From Desulfobacteraceae bacterium (GTDB lineage Bacteria; Desulfobacterota; DSM-4660; Desulfatiglandales; Desulfatiglandaceae), in NCBI GenBank assembly GCA_030589225.1, contig JAUUWD010000059.1:1-8061 (forward strand): a stretch of 8,061 bases of DNA, read 5' to 3'. The position numbers were made by a program, and so were the translations under genes. The first letter of the stretch is position 1. Each line of letters opens with the position of its first letter. Below the pieces are notes generated by a model. The model saw nothing but the letters and a program-made list of their open reading frames with translations. It searched no databases and was not told the DNA's origin. Positions 1 through 6,782 of the stretch are shown piece after piece.

Positions 1-56
1 GGGAGGGACTCTTCGCCTCAAAGGTTGATATCGCCCCTATGGGGACATTCCTTTAG
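1..56 (+). CDS. C-terminal tail of an unidentified upstream gene (partial)
   Basis: Reading the + strand from position 3 gives an open frame ending EGLFASKVDIAPMGTFL and a TAG stop at 54-56. The stop overlaps the AGGA (55-58) that serves as Shine-Dalgarno for the next gene, which starts at 66. That arrangement is typical of a translationally coupled operon and is the main reason to believe this frame. The tail is too short to identify. It does not look like the usual C-terminus of PxpA (LamB/YcsF family), which would be the expected neighbour. Another frame is also open through this stretch, so the call is tentative. Confidence 0.35.
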   Translation, partial: EGLFASKVDIAPMGTFL

Positions 57-65
57 GAAATCAAT

Positions 66-752
66 ATGCTCTATGAACACCCCGCATATCGCATAATGGG
101 AGACCGGGCACTTCTCGTTGAACTGGGTGACGGGATCAGTCCCTTGGTCAATAAAAAAGTCAGAGAGGTGTTCCTCTGTTTAAATGACAGTCAGGTAGAA
201 GGAGTAGTGGAAACCATGCCTGGTTACCGTTCACTGCTCATTGTTTATGACCCTCTGAAAATCACCTTATCCGCGCTTAAAGAAAGGCTTAATAAACTCC
301 ATACAACTATTGATCGGTTCGAAATACCCAAACCCAGAACGCTGGAGATCCCGGTTGTTTATGGCGGCGAATGTGGCCCTGATCTGAACTGGGTGGCTGA
401 ATATCATAAGCTCTCCCCTGAAGAAGTTGTTCGATTTCACACAGGGACAACTTACCAGGTCTATATGATCGGTTTCACACCAGGATTTGCGTATATGGGA
501 CAATTGCCGGAAGCTATTGCCACTCCTCGCAGAGAAACCCCCCGCACTGCTGTCCCGCGCGGGTCAGTGGGGATTGCTCAAAGCCAGACAGGTGTTTATC
601 CGGTGGAAAGCCCGGGTGGGTGGCAAATAATCGGCAGGACCCCCCTAAGGCTCTTTGATCCTGAAAAGTGGCCTCCGACACCACTGGAAATGGGCGATCT
701 GGTAAAATTCCTCTCCATCAAAGAAGAGGAGATGGCACGTTGGGAAGTATAG
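66..752 (+). CDS. pxpB: 5-oxoprolinase subunit PxpB (KipI / carboxyltransferase C-D family)
   Basis: This encodes a 228-residue cytoplasmic protein, the usual length for PxpB. With PxpA and PxpC it forms the ATP-dependent 5-oxoprolinase, which opens 5-oxo-L-proline (pyroglutamate) to glutamate. Family motifs are visible in order: GDRALLVELGDGIS (12-25), the start of the second half LEIPVVYGGECGPDL (93-107), FTPGFAYMGQLP (137-148), and the long conserved block from about 153 to 193 including PRTAVPRGSVGIA and YPVESPGGWQIIGRTP. The ATG at 66 has AGGA at 55-58, seven bases upstream, and no better start is seen. The gene overlaps pxpC by 13 nt. In B. subtilis the homologue KipI also inhibits the sporulation kinase KinA. 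Nothing here suggests a sporulation role, so the enzyme subunit reading is preferred. No sign of truncation or a missing motif. Confidence 0.93.
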   Translation: MLYEHPAYRIMGDRALLVELGDGISPLVNKKVREVFLCLNDSQVEGVVETMPGYRSLLIVYDPLKITLSALKERLNKLHTTIDRFEIPKPRTLEIPVVYGGECGPDLNWVAEYHKLSPEEVVRFHTGTTYQVYMIGFTPGFAYMGQLPEAIATPRRETPRTAVPRGSVGIAQSQTGVYPVESPGGWQIIGRTPLRLFDPEKWPPTPLEMGDLVKFLSIKEEEMARWEV

Positions 753-1696
753 AGACACTGGAAATCCTGGCCCCCGGACCCTTGACCACGGTTCAGGACC
801 GCGGGAGGTTCGGGTTCGGGAGATTCGGGATTGCCCCCAGTGGGGCCCTGGATGCCTTTTCCCTGAGAATTGGGAACCTGCTTGTGGGCAACCGCGAAGA
901 TGAAGCCTGCCTGGAAATCACACTTTTGGGTTTAAAGGTAAGAGCGCTTGTCGATTTGCTCATAGCCGTCACAGGAGCTGATCTTCAACCTCATCTGAAC
1001 AGAAAACCCTTACAGATGTGGCGTTCCCATATCATGAAGGAAGGAGACGTACTTTCTTTTACCGTACCCAGGAGCGGATGCCGCGCCTACCTTGCCCTGG
1101 GAGGTGGAATCAGCGTAACTCCATTAATGGAGAGCAAATCAACGAACCTCTCCTCCGGTTTTGGCGGTTTTGAGGGGAGGGCCCTTCGAAAAGGTGACAT
1201 TCTCTCCACTGAATCGCCCCAGCTTCATCTCAGGGCAGAAGGGAAGGCCCTTGACCGGAAATTGATCCCCGCCTATGGAAAAAACTGGGTCTTGAGGGTC
1301 CTCTTCGGTCCCCAGGACGATCACTTCACAAAAACAGGGAAAACAACTTTTCTCAATTCTTCCTTCAATGTTACGCCTCACTCGGATCGCACCGGGATCA
1401 GACTTGCAGGGCCAGTAATCCGGACAAGGGCTGGAATGGAGGAATCGATAATATCAGAGGGTGTGGTCTCAGGCACTATCCAGATTCCGGGGGATGGCCA
1501 GCCCATCATTATTCTGGGTGAGACGGTCACCGGGGGATACAGAAAAATCGCAACCGTCATCGGCGCGGACCTGCCCCTTCTGGGACAGATGAAGCCGGGG
1601 GATCAGGTAAACTTTGAAGAGGTATCAATGAAGGAAGCATATCACACGCAAAGCCAAGTCGAAGAAATCATCAGGCGGTTTAAGGAAGAGTTATAA
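740..1696 (+). CDS. pxpC: 5-oxoprolinase subunit PxpC (KipA / biotin-dependent carboxyltransferase-like)
   Basis: Partner subunit of PxpB in ATP-dependent 5-oxoprolinase. From the proposed start the protein has 318 residues, normal for PxpC. Motifs: TTVQDRGR (16-23), GIAPSGALD (30-38, usually GVPxSGAMD), GPQDDHF (190-196), SDRTGIRLAGP (215-225), and the highly conserved ISEGVVSGTIQIPGDGQP (238-255) followed by ETVTGGYRKIATVI (261-274). Start choice: the frame is open to a GTG at 668, but that adds 24 residues unlike the family. The TTG at 740 is preceded by AAGAGGAG (724-731) at good spacing and puts the protein start about 15 residues before TTVQD, close to homologues. This gives a 13-nt overlap with pxpB, so the two are probably translationally coupled. 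Despite older names containing 'allophanate hydrolase' or 'carboxylase', the adjacent pxpB supports oxoprolinase. The stop TAA is at 1694-1696. Confidence 0.92.
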   Translation: MGSIETLEILAPGPLTTVQDRGRFGFGRFGIAPSGALDAFSLRIGNLLVGNREDEACLEITLLGLKVRALVDLLIAVTGADLQPHLNRKPLQMWRSHIMKEGDVLSFTVPRSGCRAYLALGGGISVTPLMESKSTNLSSGFGGFEGRALRKGDILSTESPQLHLRAEGKALDRKLIPAYGKNWVLRVLFGPQDDHFTKTGKTTFLNSSFNVTPHSDRTGIRLAGPVIRTRAGMEESIISEGVVSGTIQIPGDGQPIIILGETVTGGYRKIATVIGADLPLLGQMKPGDQVNFEEVSMKEAYHTQSQVEEIIRRFKEEL

Positions 1697-1729
1697 TATT
1701 GCTCATAACGGATGGGCCTCAAGGCGGGA
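1697..1729. other. Convergent spacer between pxpC and livF
   Basis: Only 33 bp separate the stop of pxpC (+) from the stop of livF (-). A small hairpin, GGGAT-CAA-ATCCC, lies at 1726-1738 across the livF stop. Outside it, GGCCT (1715-1719) could pair with AGGCC (1744-1748). Neither arm is followed by a T-run on either strand, so no canonical intrinsic terminator is present. Transcripts from the two operons may overlap at their 3' ends, or termination may be Rho-dependent. Confidence 0.4.
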
Positions 1730-2446
1730 TCAAATCCCCAAAAAGGCCTGGCGGAACACGTCACTTTCAAGGAGTTCTTTGCCCGAACCCTCCGTAACAA
1801 TCCTGCCGGTTTGGAAGACATATCCATACTCGGCCAGATCCAGGGCCTCCCGTACGTTTTGTTCCACCAGTAAGATGGTGCTCCCTTCATCCTTGAGCCT
1901 GCGGACAGTATCCAAAACTTCATCAACTAAAAAAGGCGCCAGACCCAGGGAAGGCTCATCTAACATTAGAACATGAGGGCTGGACATCAGCCCCCGTCCA
2001 AACGCCACCATATGTTGCTCGCCCCCGGACAGGGTAGATGCGGCTTGTCCCCGGCGTTCTCTCAGCCTGGAAAATAGATTGTAAACAAATTCAAGATTTT
2101 TCTGAATCTGATTCTTGTCGTTTAAAGCATATGCGCCCAGAAGCAGGTTCTCTTCAACCGACAATTGGGCGAAAAGCATCTTTTCTTCAGGCACATAGAC
2201 GATCCCCATCCGTACGATTTCTTCTGTCCTGAGTTTCTGGATCTCCCGTCCCCTGTAGAGAATCCGCCCCTCAAAGACACGCTGTGTTCCCATGATTGCC
2301 CGGAGTAAAGTAGACTTTCCCGCGCCGTTGGCTCCTACCACACACACTGTTTCGCCGGAGCCCACGTTAAGGGACACCCCATGGAGGACCGGCAGACCGG
2401 AATAGCGCACCTTGATGTTTTCCACCTGGAGGATGTGCTCTGTCAT
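1730..2446 (-). CDS. livF: Branched-chain amino acid type ABC transporter ATPase LivF
   Basis: One of two ATP-binding subunits of a HAAT-family importer; it acts at the inner face of the cytoplasmic membrane. Length 238 residues, standard for LivF. Visible elements: Walker A GANGAGKST (38-46); the VPEEKMLFAQLSVEEN segment (85-100) in the place of the family's VPEGRxxFxxLTVEEN; ABC signature LSGGEQ (139-144); Walker B VLMLDEPS (159-166) with Glu164; and LLVEQN (192-197), where Gln196 occupies the switch-histidine position, as is usual in LivF. The ATG at 2446 has AGGA at 2458-2455. That Shine-Dalgarno abuts the livG stop (2454-2452), leaving 5 nt between the genes. It is the last gene of the transporter operon. 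The substrate cannot be read from the ATPase. Confidence 0.95.
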   Translation of the reverse strand: MTEHILQVENIKVRYSGLPVLHGVSLNVGSGETVCVVGANGAGKSTLLRAIMGTQRVFEGRILYRGREIQKLRTEEIVRMGIVYVPEEKMLFAQLSVEENLLLGAYALNDKNQIQKNLEFVYNLFSRLRERRGQAASTLSGGEQHMVAFGRGLMSSPHVLMLDEPSLGLAPFLVDEVLDTVRRLKDEGSTILLVEQNVREALDLAEYGYVFQTGRIVTEGSGKELLESDVFRQAFLGI

Positions 2447-2451
2447 ATTTC

Positions 2452-3198
2452 TTATCCTATGTCCCCGCCATGCTCCCTGACATACCGTTCTCCCAGGTAG
2501 GCCTTGATGACTCTGGGGTCCTCTACAATGGTTTCCGGATCCCCCTCTGCTATTTTCTTGCCTGAATCAAGCACAATCACCCGATCACTAACCTTCATCA
2601 CCAGTTCCATCACGTGCTCGATCAACATCACGGTCACTCCCATGTCCTCGTGCACGTGCCTGATGTCGGCCATGATCTCCTCAATTTCACTCGGGTTCAA
2701 CCCGGCCGCTACTTCATCTAACAGAAGCAGTTTGGGATCCGACCCAAGGGCTGTAGCCATTGTTACCCGTTTCTGGGCGGCCACGGTCAGTTCGCTGACC
2801 CTAAATTCGGAGACATCGTGCAGATTCAGATCTTTCAAAATCTCATTGGCTCGGGCCCTGGCCCGCGAGGGGGAACGGGTGCGCATAAAACACCCGACCA
2901 TTACATTTTCCTCCACATTAAGGTCCCCGGAGGCGACATACACCTGAAAGGTCCTTGCCAATCCAAGTCTTGCGACCTCATGAGCTTTCAGGTCGGTAAT
3001 ATCCTGGCCGTCGAACATGACCCTGCCAGAGGTAACGGGGTGTAAACCGGAAACACAGTTAAAGAGCGTGGTCTTGCCTGCGCCATTTGGACCAATGAGA
3101 CCAACCAACTCTCCTCTTTCCATGGTAATGGAAATGTCATCGTTGGCCCTTAATCCGCCAAAGTCCTTGATAAGGCCATGAATCTCCAAAAGCGCCAT
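2452..3198 (-). CDS. livG: Branched-chain amino acid type ABC transporter ATPase LivG
   Basis: Second ATPase of the importer, 248 residues from the ATG at 3198. An upstream start at 3240 in the same frame would add 14 residues overlapping livM. The 3198 start is preferred because it overlaps the livM stop as TGATG and gives the family N-terminus MALLEIHGLIKDFGGLRAND. Motifs: Walker A GPNGAGKTT (36-44); Q-loop ARTFQ (81-85); Walker B LLLLDE (157-162); switch histidine in LIEHV (His195). The signature region reads LTVAAQKR (137-144), with Ala where the LSGGQ-type motif has its key glycine. The LivG-typical C-terminus (HVMELVMKVSDRVIVLDSGK) is present. The altered signature resembles variants I recall in some LivG subfamilies, so the gene is probably functional. 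Confidence 0.94.
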   Translation of the reverse strand: MALLEIHGLIKDFGGLRANDDISITMERGELVGLIGPNGAGKTTLFNCVSGLHPVTSGRVMFDGQDITDLKAHEVARLGLARTFQVYVASGDLNVEENVMVGCFMRTRSPSRARARANEILKDLNLHDVSEFRVSELTVAAQKRVTMATALGSDPKLLLLDEVAAGLNPSEIEEIMADIRHVHEDMGVTVMLIEHVMELVMKVSDRVIVLDSGKKIAEGDPETIVEDPRVIKAYLGERYVREHGGDIG

Positions 3199-4205
3199 CA
3201 GCTCCGCTTCCTCCGTCGCACTTTCTCCACAATACCCCATATGCCCCGGGGTTCAAAGGCCGAGATCACCATAATAATACCAGCGTAAATAATCAGGTCA
3301 ATGCCCACCAGACCCACTTGGGCGCCCAACCATTCTTTGAGATAGCTCTTACACGGTATTAAAATGCCTGCGCCAATGATAGGTCCCCATAAAGATCCGG
3401 CTCCACCAAGCATGGCCATCAGCGCGATCAGGATAGAGAGGTCAAGGCTCATGGTATCTTCAGGCTCAATATTCTTGATATAGCAGGCATGAAAAGACCC
3501 CACCAGGCTTACAAAGGCCGTGGCAATGGCATAGGTCTTGACCTTGGCCCAGTGTACATTGATGCCCAGGGATTGTGCCACGTCCTCGTTATCTTTAATG
3601 GAGCGAAGCTGAAACCCCAAACGCGATCTGCGAAACCAGTTAACGTAAAGGATCCCAAGGAAAAAGAACCCCAGGATGACGTAATAGTAGTACACATCCT
3701 GCTTGAAGATCAGCCTCAAGAAATCAGGAGGAATATATTTAATTGGTGAGATTTCTAAGCCCCTTGCTGCGCCCACAAAATCCCACACCTCAAAGATATC
3801 CTTGAGAACCAGGGTGGTGGCGATAGTAGCAATGGCAAAATAATGTCCTTTCAGCCGGAACAGAGGGTAGCCAATGATAAAGGACCAGATGACAGCAAAA
3901 CACATTCCGATGGGCATTGATATCCAGAAGGGCACATCCCAGCGGATCAACATGACCGCTGTGGTATAGGCCCCGATGCCCACATACTGGGCCTTTCCCA
4001 GATCCACCTGACCGCCATAACCGCCGATGGTGTTCCAGCCCATCCCGTATAACGAGAACATCAAGAACTGGATCATTGTCGCCATGGCAAAGGCAGAATG
4101 GGGGAAAATGGGAAAGACAAGTAAGAATAGAGCTACCAGCCCGGCAATAGTGAGATCGATGCGTGGGGAGTCTGAAAAATCCAGAGCGTTTTTTATTGTT
4201 TCCAT
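3198..4205 (-). CDS. livM: Branched-chain amino acid type ABC transporter permease LivM
   Basis: Membrane subunit of the importer, 335 residues from the ATG at 4205. The frame extends upstream to 4262, but the extra 19 residues are the antisense-frame shadow of the livH C-terminus. The ATG at 4205 also has AGGGGA about eight bases upstream. Hydrophobic segments run throughout, the first at about 18-34. Family hallmarks: GGYGGQVDLGKAQYVGIGAY (61-80), RLKGHYFAIATIA (117-129), the cytoplasmic coupling region RSIKDNEDVAQSLGI (201-215) that contacts the ATPases, GGAGSLWGPIIGAG (267-280), and FEPRGIWGI (317-325) near a basic tail. It overlaps livH by 13 nt upstream and livG by one base downstream, so all three are likely translated in coupled fashion. 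Confidence 0.94.
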   Translation of the reverse strand: METIKNALDFSDSPRIDLTIAGLVALFLLVFPIFPHSAFAMATMIQFLMFSLYGMGWNTIGGYGGQVDLGKAQYVGIGAYTTAVMLIRWDVPFWISMPIGMCFAVIWSFIIGYPLFRLKGHYFAIATIATTLVLKDIFEVWDFVGAARGLEISPIKYIPPDFLRLIFKQDVYYYYVILGFFFLGILYVNWFRRSRLGFQLRSIKDNEDVAQSLGINVHWAKVKTYAIATAFVSLVGSFHACYIKNIEPEDTMSLDLSILIALMAMLGGAGSLWGPIIGAGILIPCKSYLKEWLGAQVGLVGIDLIIYAGIIMVISAFEPRGIWGIVEKVRRRKRS

Positions 4206-5107
4206 CCGAACAGTCCCCTGGGTCGAACCACTACTATGACGAAATAGGCCAGATAAACCCACATGTACTTGAGGGACGTCATAGGAACATTGTTCATCCA
4301 GTCAAAGTTAAAAGTATAGGTGAAGAAATCCCATATGCCGGGGATTTCAGTAATCAACCCTACAACAAGTCCTGCAAAAAAAGCACCTGGTACGCTGCCA
4401 AACCCACCAAGTGCCACAATGGCAAAGGCGATCATGGTAAATAAAAGGCCCATGAATGGGTTGACAGACCAGAAGTTGACGATAAGCGCACCCGCAATGG
4501 TCACCGAACCTCCGCCAATACCCCAGGCCAGGGCATTCATCCGCTCCGTGGGAATCCCCATGTAGCGGGCCCCCTGGGCATTCAAAGCGGTGGCTGTTAG
4601 GGCCTTTCCGATTTTGGTGCGATTCATGAGCAGCCACACAGCCACAAAGGCGACCACTGAGAGGCCTGCAGCCGTTAATTTGGTGGCAGGCACAATGACA
4701 CCCATACCCATATCAAAGCTTTTGTCAACAAGGATGCCATGATGGAGGGCCCGGTCCTCGGAACCGAAAATGAGAAGGGCAATGTTTCGCAGAAAGAGCA
4801 TAAGGCCGAAGGTCCCGAGGAGTTGGGCCACCATGGGACCCCTGATGAGAAACTTAATAAAGCCGTAGTAGCAAATGATACCCAGCAGGAATCCCACAAC
4901 TGCGGCAACAGGGAGGGTCAACAGGGGCTCCATCCCCGTAGCCTGGGCCGTGAATAGGCCCGTGTACATGCCGACCATGAGAAATTCCCCGTGGGCAAAG
5001 TTTACAATCTCCATTACCCCGAAGATTATATTCAGGCCTAAAGCCACCAGGGCCAGTACCATGCCTATCAGCAAACCGGCAAACAGGGAACTTATCAAGA
5101 TATCCAT
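4193..5107 (-). CDS. livH: Branched-chain amino acid type ABC transporter permease LivH
   Basis: First permease gene after the binding protein, 304 residues. The frame also allows a TTG at 5110, but the adjacent ATG at 5107 is preferred, with GGGAG six bases upstream. The family signature is clear: GLNIIFGVMEIVNFAHGE (24-41), RGPMVAQLLGTFGLMLFLRN (89-108), coupling region TKIGKALTATALNAQGARYM (164-183), VALGGFGSVPGAFFAG (231-246), and C-terminal VRPRGLFG (294-301). Multiple hydrophobic helices span most of the length. A slightly divergent stretch at about 256-280 (IPGIWDFFTYTFNFDWMNN) contains many aromatics; this region is variable in the family. It forms the membrane channel with LivM. The stop lies 13 nt inside the livM start. 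Confidence 0.94.
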   Translation of the reverse strand: MDILISSLFAGLLIGMVLALVALGLNIIFGVMEIVNFAHGEFLMVGMYTGLFTAQATGMEPLLTLPVAAVVGFLLGIICYYGFIKFLIRGPMVAQLLGTFGLMLFLRNIALLIFGSEDRALHHGILVDKSFDMGMGVIVPATKLTAAGLSVVAFVAVWLLMNRTKIGKALTATALNAQGARYMGIPTERMNALAWGIGGGSVTIAGALIVNFWSVNPFMGLLFTMIAFAIVALGGFGSVPGAFFAGLVVGLITEIPGIWDFFTYTFNFDWMNNVPMTSLKYMWVYLAYFVIVVVRPRGLFGWKQ

Positions 5108-5201
5108 CAAAATCTCCCAAATCCTAACCAGGATAAGCCCGCCCTCCTGCCAAGCAGGGCTAAGAGGACGGGCCGGAATTATGGAATAACGATGGTGGGT
5201 G
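5108..5201 (-). promoter_or_regulatory. Intercistronic stem-loop between binding-protein gene and livH
   Basis: In the transcript (- strand), positions 5173-5164 (GCCCGUCCUC) pair with 5146-5137 (GAGGGCGGGC) as a continuous 10-bp helix with one G-U pair. Inside it, after a 6-nt bulge (UUAGCC), is CUGC-UUG-GCAG. No U-run follows, so it is not a classic terminator. Stem-loops in this position, between the gene for an abundant binding protein and its permease genes, are known in other ABC operons to protect the upstream mRNA and lower downstream expression. That role is inferred here. The livH Shine-Dalgarno GGGAG follows, clear of the stem. Confidence 0.6.
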
Positions 5202-6512
5202 TTAGAAACTAAAAGGGAAGATCATGTCTGCAGTAGCAACATCAAAGGGGTATATGATCTCCAGAACCAGGTTTCCATCTTTATCTTTCTGGTACTGACC
5301 GATGAGGCCGGACCCCAGCACATTCTGGCCTATCTCATCACCAGAGGCGGCAAACTGAATACCGGCCCAGGGCACTACCAGTTCCTTGCCCGGAATCTTG
5401 AGAGCATTGGCAGCCTTCTGAATGTCGGCCGGCTTTGTGGATCCCGCTTTCTCAAGGACATGGACCCCGGTTTGCAAACCTGTAAAGGCCCGGGCAGAAG
5501 CACCACCCAAATCATTGCCGGTATTCTTCTTATAAAGCGTGTTGACCTGTCCGGCTACTTTCTTAATCTGGGCTACTTTAGGCAGGAAAACAGTTCGGGT
5601 CAAAATGCCCACAATACTATCCCTGAGGGTACTGCGGAACTCCGGTTTTTCAAACCCTGCGTCCTGGCCCCAGATGATCTTGGGTGCGGCCTTCTGGGCC
5701 TTAAGAGTCTTCACCATCAGGATAGCATCCGAGGTGTATGATGCAAAAAGCATCGCATCCGGCCGGACCGCCTTTAATGACCTTACTTCGCTGGAGAGGT
5801 CCGGAGACTTGGCCGCATATAAAAGGGATTTTTTCAGCTTAAAACCATACTCCTTGGCAAGGGACTTGATGATGTCGGATACATGAGAACCCCATTCGGT
5901 CTTCTCGCAGGCAGAGGCCAGATTGATGATCTCCTTTTTAGGCACTGCCTTAACGCCCCTTACCTTGCCCTCGGTCAGTCCCTTCAGCAACTCAAAAAGG
6001 TCCTTGGTGAACCACTTGTCATGGGGCGTGGTCCGCCAGAACCACTTGAGTCCCCTTTTGGTCAAAGCGGGCGATGTAGAAGTCCCGTTGATCATGGGAA
6101 CGCCATATTGCTCGCAAACGGCGCTAACGGTCTTGGTCACCGAACTGTGATAGCACCCTAAAATGCCGTCCACCTTGTCATCCAGAATCAGCTTCTTGGC
6201 CAGGTCTGCACCTATGGTGGGGTTGCCCTGATGATCCTTAAAAATGAGTTTAATTTTAGCACCACCCATGTTCTTGATGCCACTATTCTTGGCCATATCC
6301 ATGGATATGTCTGTCATGACGTTATTTGCTATCTTAGCAGCCAATTCCGCACCGGCACGAAGCTCACGGCCGGCCGCAGCAGCACCACCAGTCAAAGGAT
6401 ATATAACGCCAATCTTGATTTCCTTGGCAGCCAACGCGGCGGATGGAACCATAAGCCCCACCACTGCCAGCACACCTAACACAACCATTCCAAATCTTAC
6501 TGCTGTTTTCAT
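5202..6512 (-). CDS. Periplasmic substrate-binding protein of Liv-type ABC transporter
   Basis: A 436-residue type I periplasmic binding protein (Peripla_BP_6, LivJ/LivK-like) that delivers substrate to LivHM. The N-terminus is a clear signal peptide: MKTAVR, a hydrophobic core to about residue 22, then PSAALA with cleavage likely near 28/29. The mature protein begins with the family strand EIKIGVIYPLTGGAAAAG (31-48). Further landmarks are KLIFKDHQGNP (88-98), LILDDKVDGILGCYHSSVT (108-126) and YGVPMINGTSTSPALT (136-151). It is longer than the usual ~370-400; the extra length includes an N-terminal insertion around 64-84. The ATG at 6512 has a strong GGAGG seven or so bases upstream. Liv-type binding proteins recognise branched-chain amino acids, amides, urea or aromatic acids. 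Given the flanking genes, 5-oxoproline or a glutamate derivative is an attractive guess, but sequence alone does not show it. Confidence 0.93.
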   Translation of the reverse strand: MKTAVRFGMVVLGVLAVVGLMVPSAALAAKEIKIGVIYPLTGGAAAAGRELRAGAELAAKIANNVMTDISMDMAKNSGIKNMGGAKIKLIFKDHQGNPTIGADLAKKLILDDKVDGILGCYHSSVTKTVSAVCEQYGVPMINGTSTSPALTKRGLKWFWRTTPHDKWFTKDLFELLKGLTEGKVRGVKAVPKKEIINLASACEKTEWGSHVSDIIKSLAKEYGFKLKKSLLYAAKSPDLSSEVRSLKAVRPDAMLFASYTSDAILMVKTLKAQKAAPKIIWGQDAGFEKPEFRSTLRDSIVGILTRTVFLPKVAQIKKVAGQVNTLYKKNTGNDLGGASARAFTGLQTGVHVLEKAGSTKPADIQKAANALKIPGKELVVPWAGIQFAASGDEIGQNVLGSGLIGQYQKDKDGNLVLEIIYPFDVATADMIFPFSF

Positions 6513-6782
6513 CTTTTTTCCTCCTTTTTTGGGCCAAAGGCCGTGTTAAAAATTTGGAACTTACCCGGATCTTTTATGGAAAAGGCCGGGGCCAGTACAC
6601 AAAAGGCCAATTTACCTACATCTTGCCGATGAAATGGGAAAAAAGTCAATTATAAAATCACAAAGGCATGAACTCCCTTTGATTAAATCATGAGATAGAA
6701 TAAGACTGATTTTCAACCACGGCCACATATAGAGAAAACCCCGCCTCATGTCACGCTTCCAAAAGAAACGTCAAATGAATTC
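6513..6782 (-). promoter_or_regulatory. Probable promoter/leader region of the transporter operon
   Basis: A 270-bp AT-richer gap with no ORF lies between the DUF1445 stop and the binding-protein start, long enough for an independent promoter. On the - strand a perfect TATAAT occurs at 6654-6649, but no good -35 box sits at 16-18 bp (the best is GGAGTT-like). An 11-bp inverted repeat TGATT-A-AATCA (6680-6690, + strand) lies just upstream of that -35 position and could bind an activator. In the leader the motif AAAGGCC (+ strand) recurs at 6536, 6581 and 6602, and GGCC-AAA-GGCC at 6532-6542 could form a small hairpin just before the Shine-Dalgarno. No intrinsic terminator for the DUF1445 gene is seen here. 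Confidence 0.35.

Noticed and set aside
267..503. Reverse-strand ORF inside pxpB
   Set aside because: Antisense shadow of a clearly conserved gene; no domain-like sequence or ribosome site.
1715..1748. Possible bidirectional terminator between pxpC and livF
   Set aside because: Stems are only 5 bp and no T-run follows on either strand.
4347..5120. Several - and + strand ORFs of 70-105 codons overlapping livH
   Set aside because: They are out-of-frame shadows of livH, whose own frame carries all family motifs.
5199..5741. 180-codon + strand ORF antisense to the binding-protein gene
   Set aside because: The opposite frame encodes a signal peptide and conserved Peripla_BP_6 motifs; the + frame has no recognisable features and is explained by codon bias of the real gene.
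6576..6596. Possible sigma54 promoter (TGGCC... on the - strand)
   Set aside because: The -24-like TGGC is present but the required GC of the -12 element is missing.
6679..6692. FNR-like site (TTGAT...ATCA)
   Set aside because: Half-sites are separated by 3 rather than 4 bases and the outer arm is imperfect; kept only as a generic inverted repeat.
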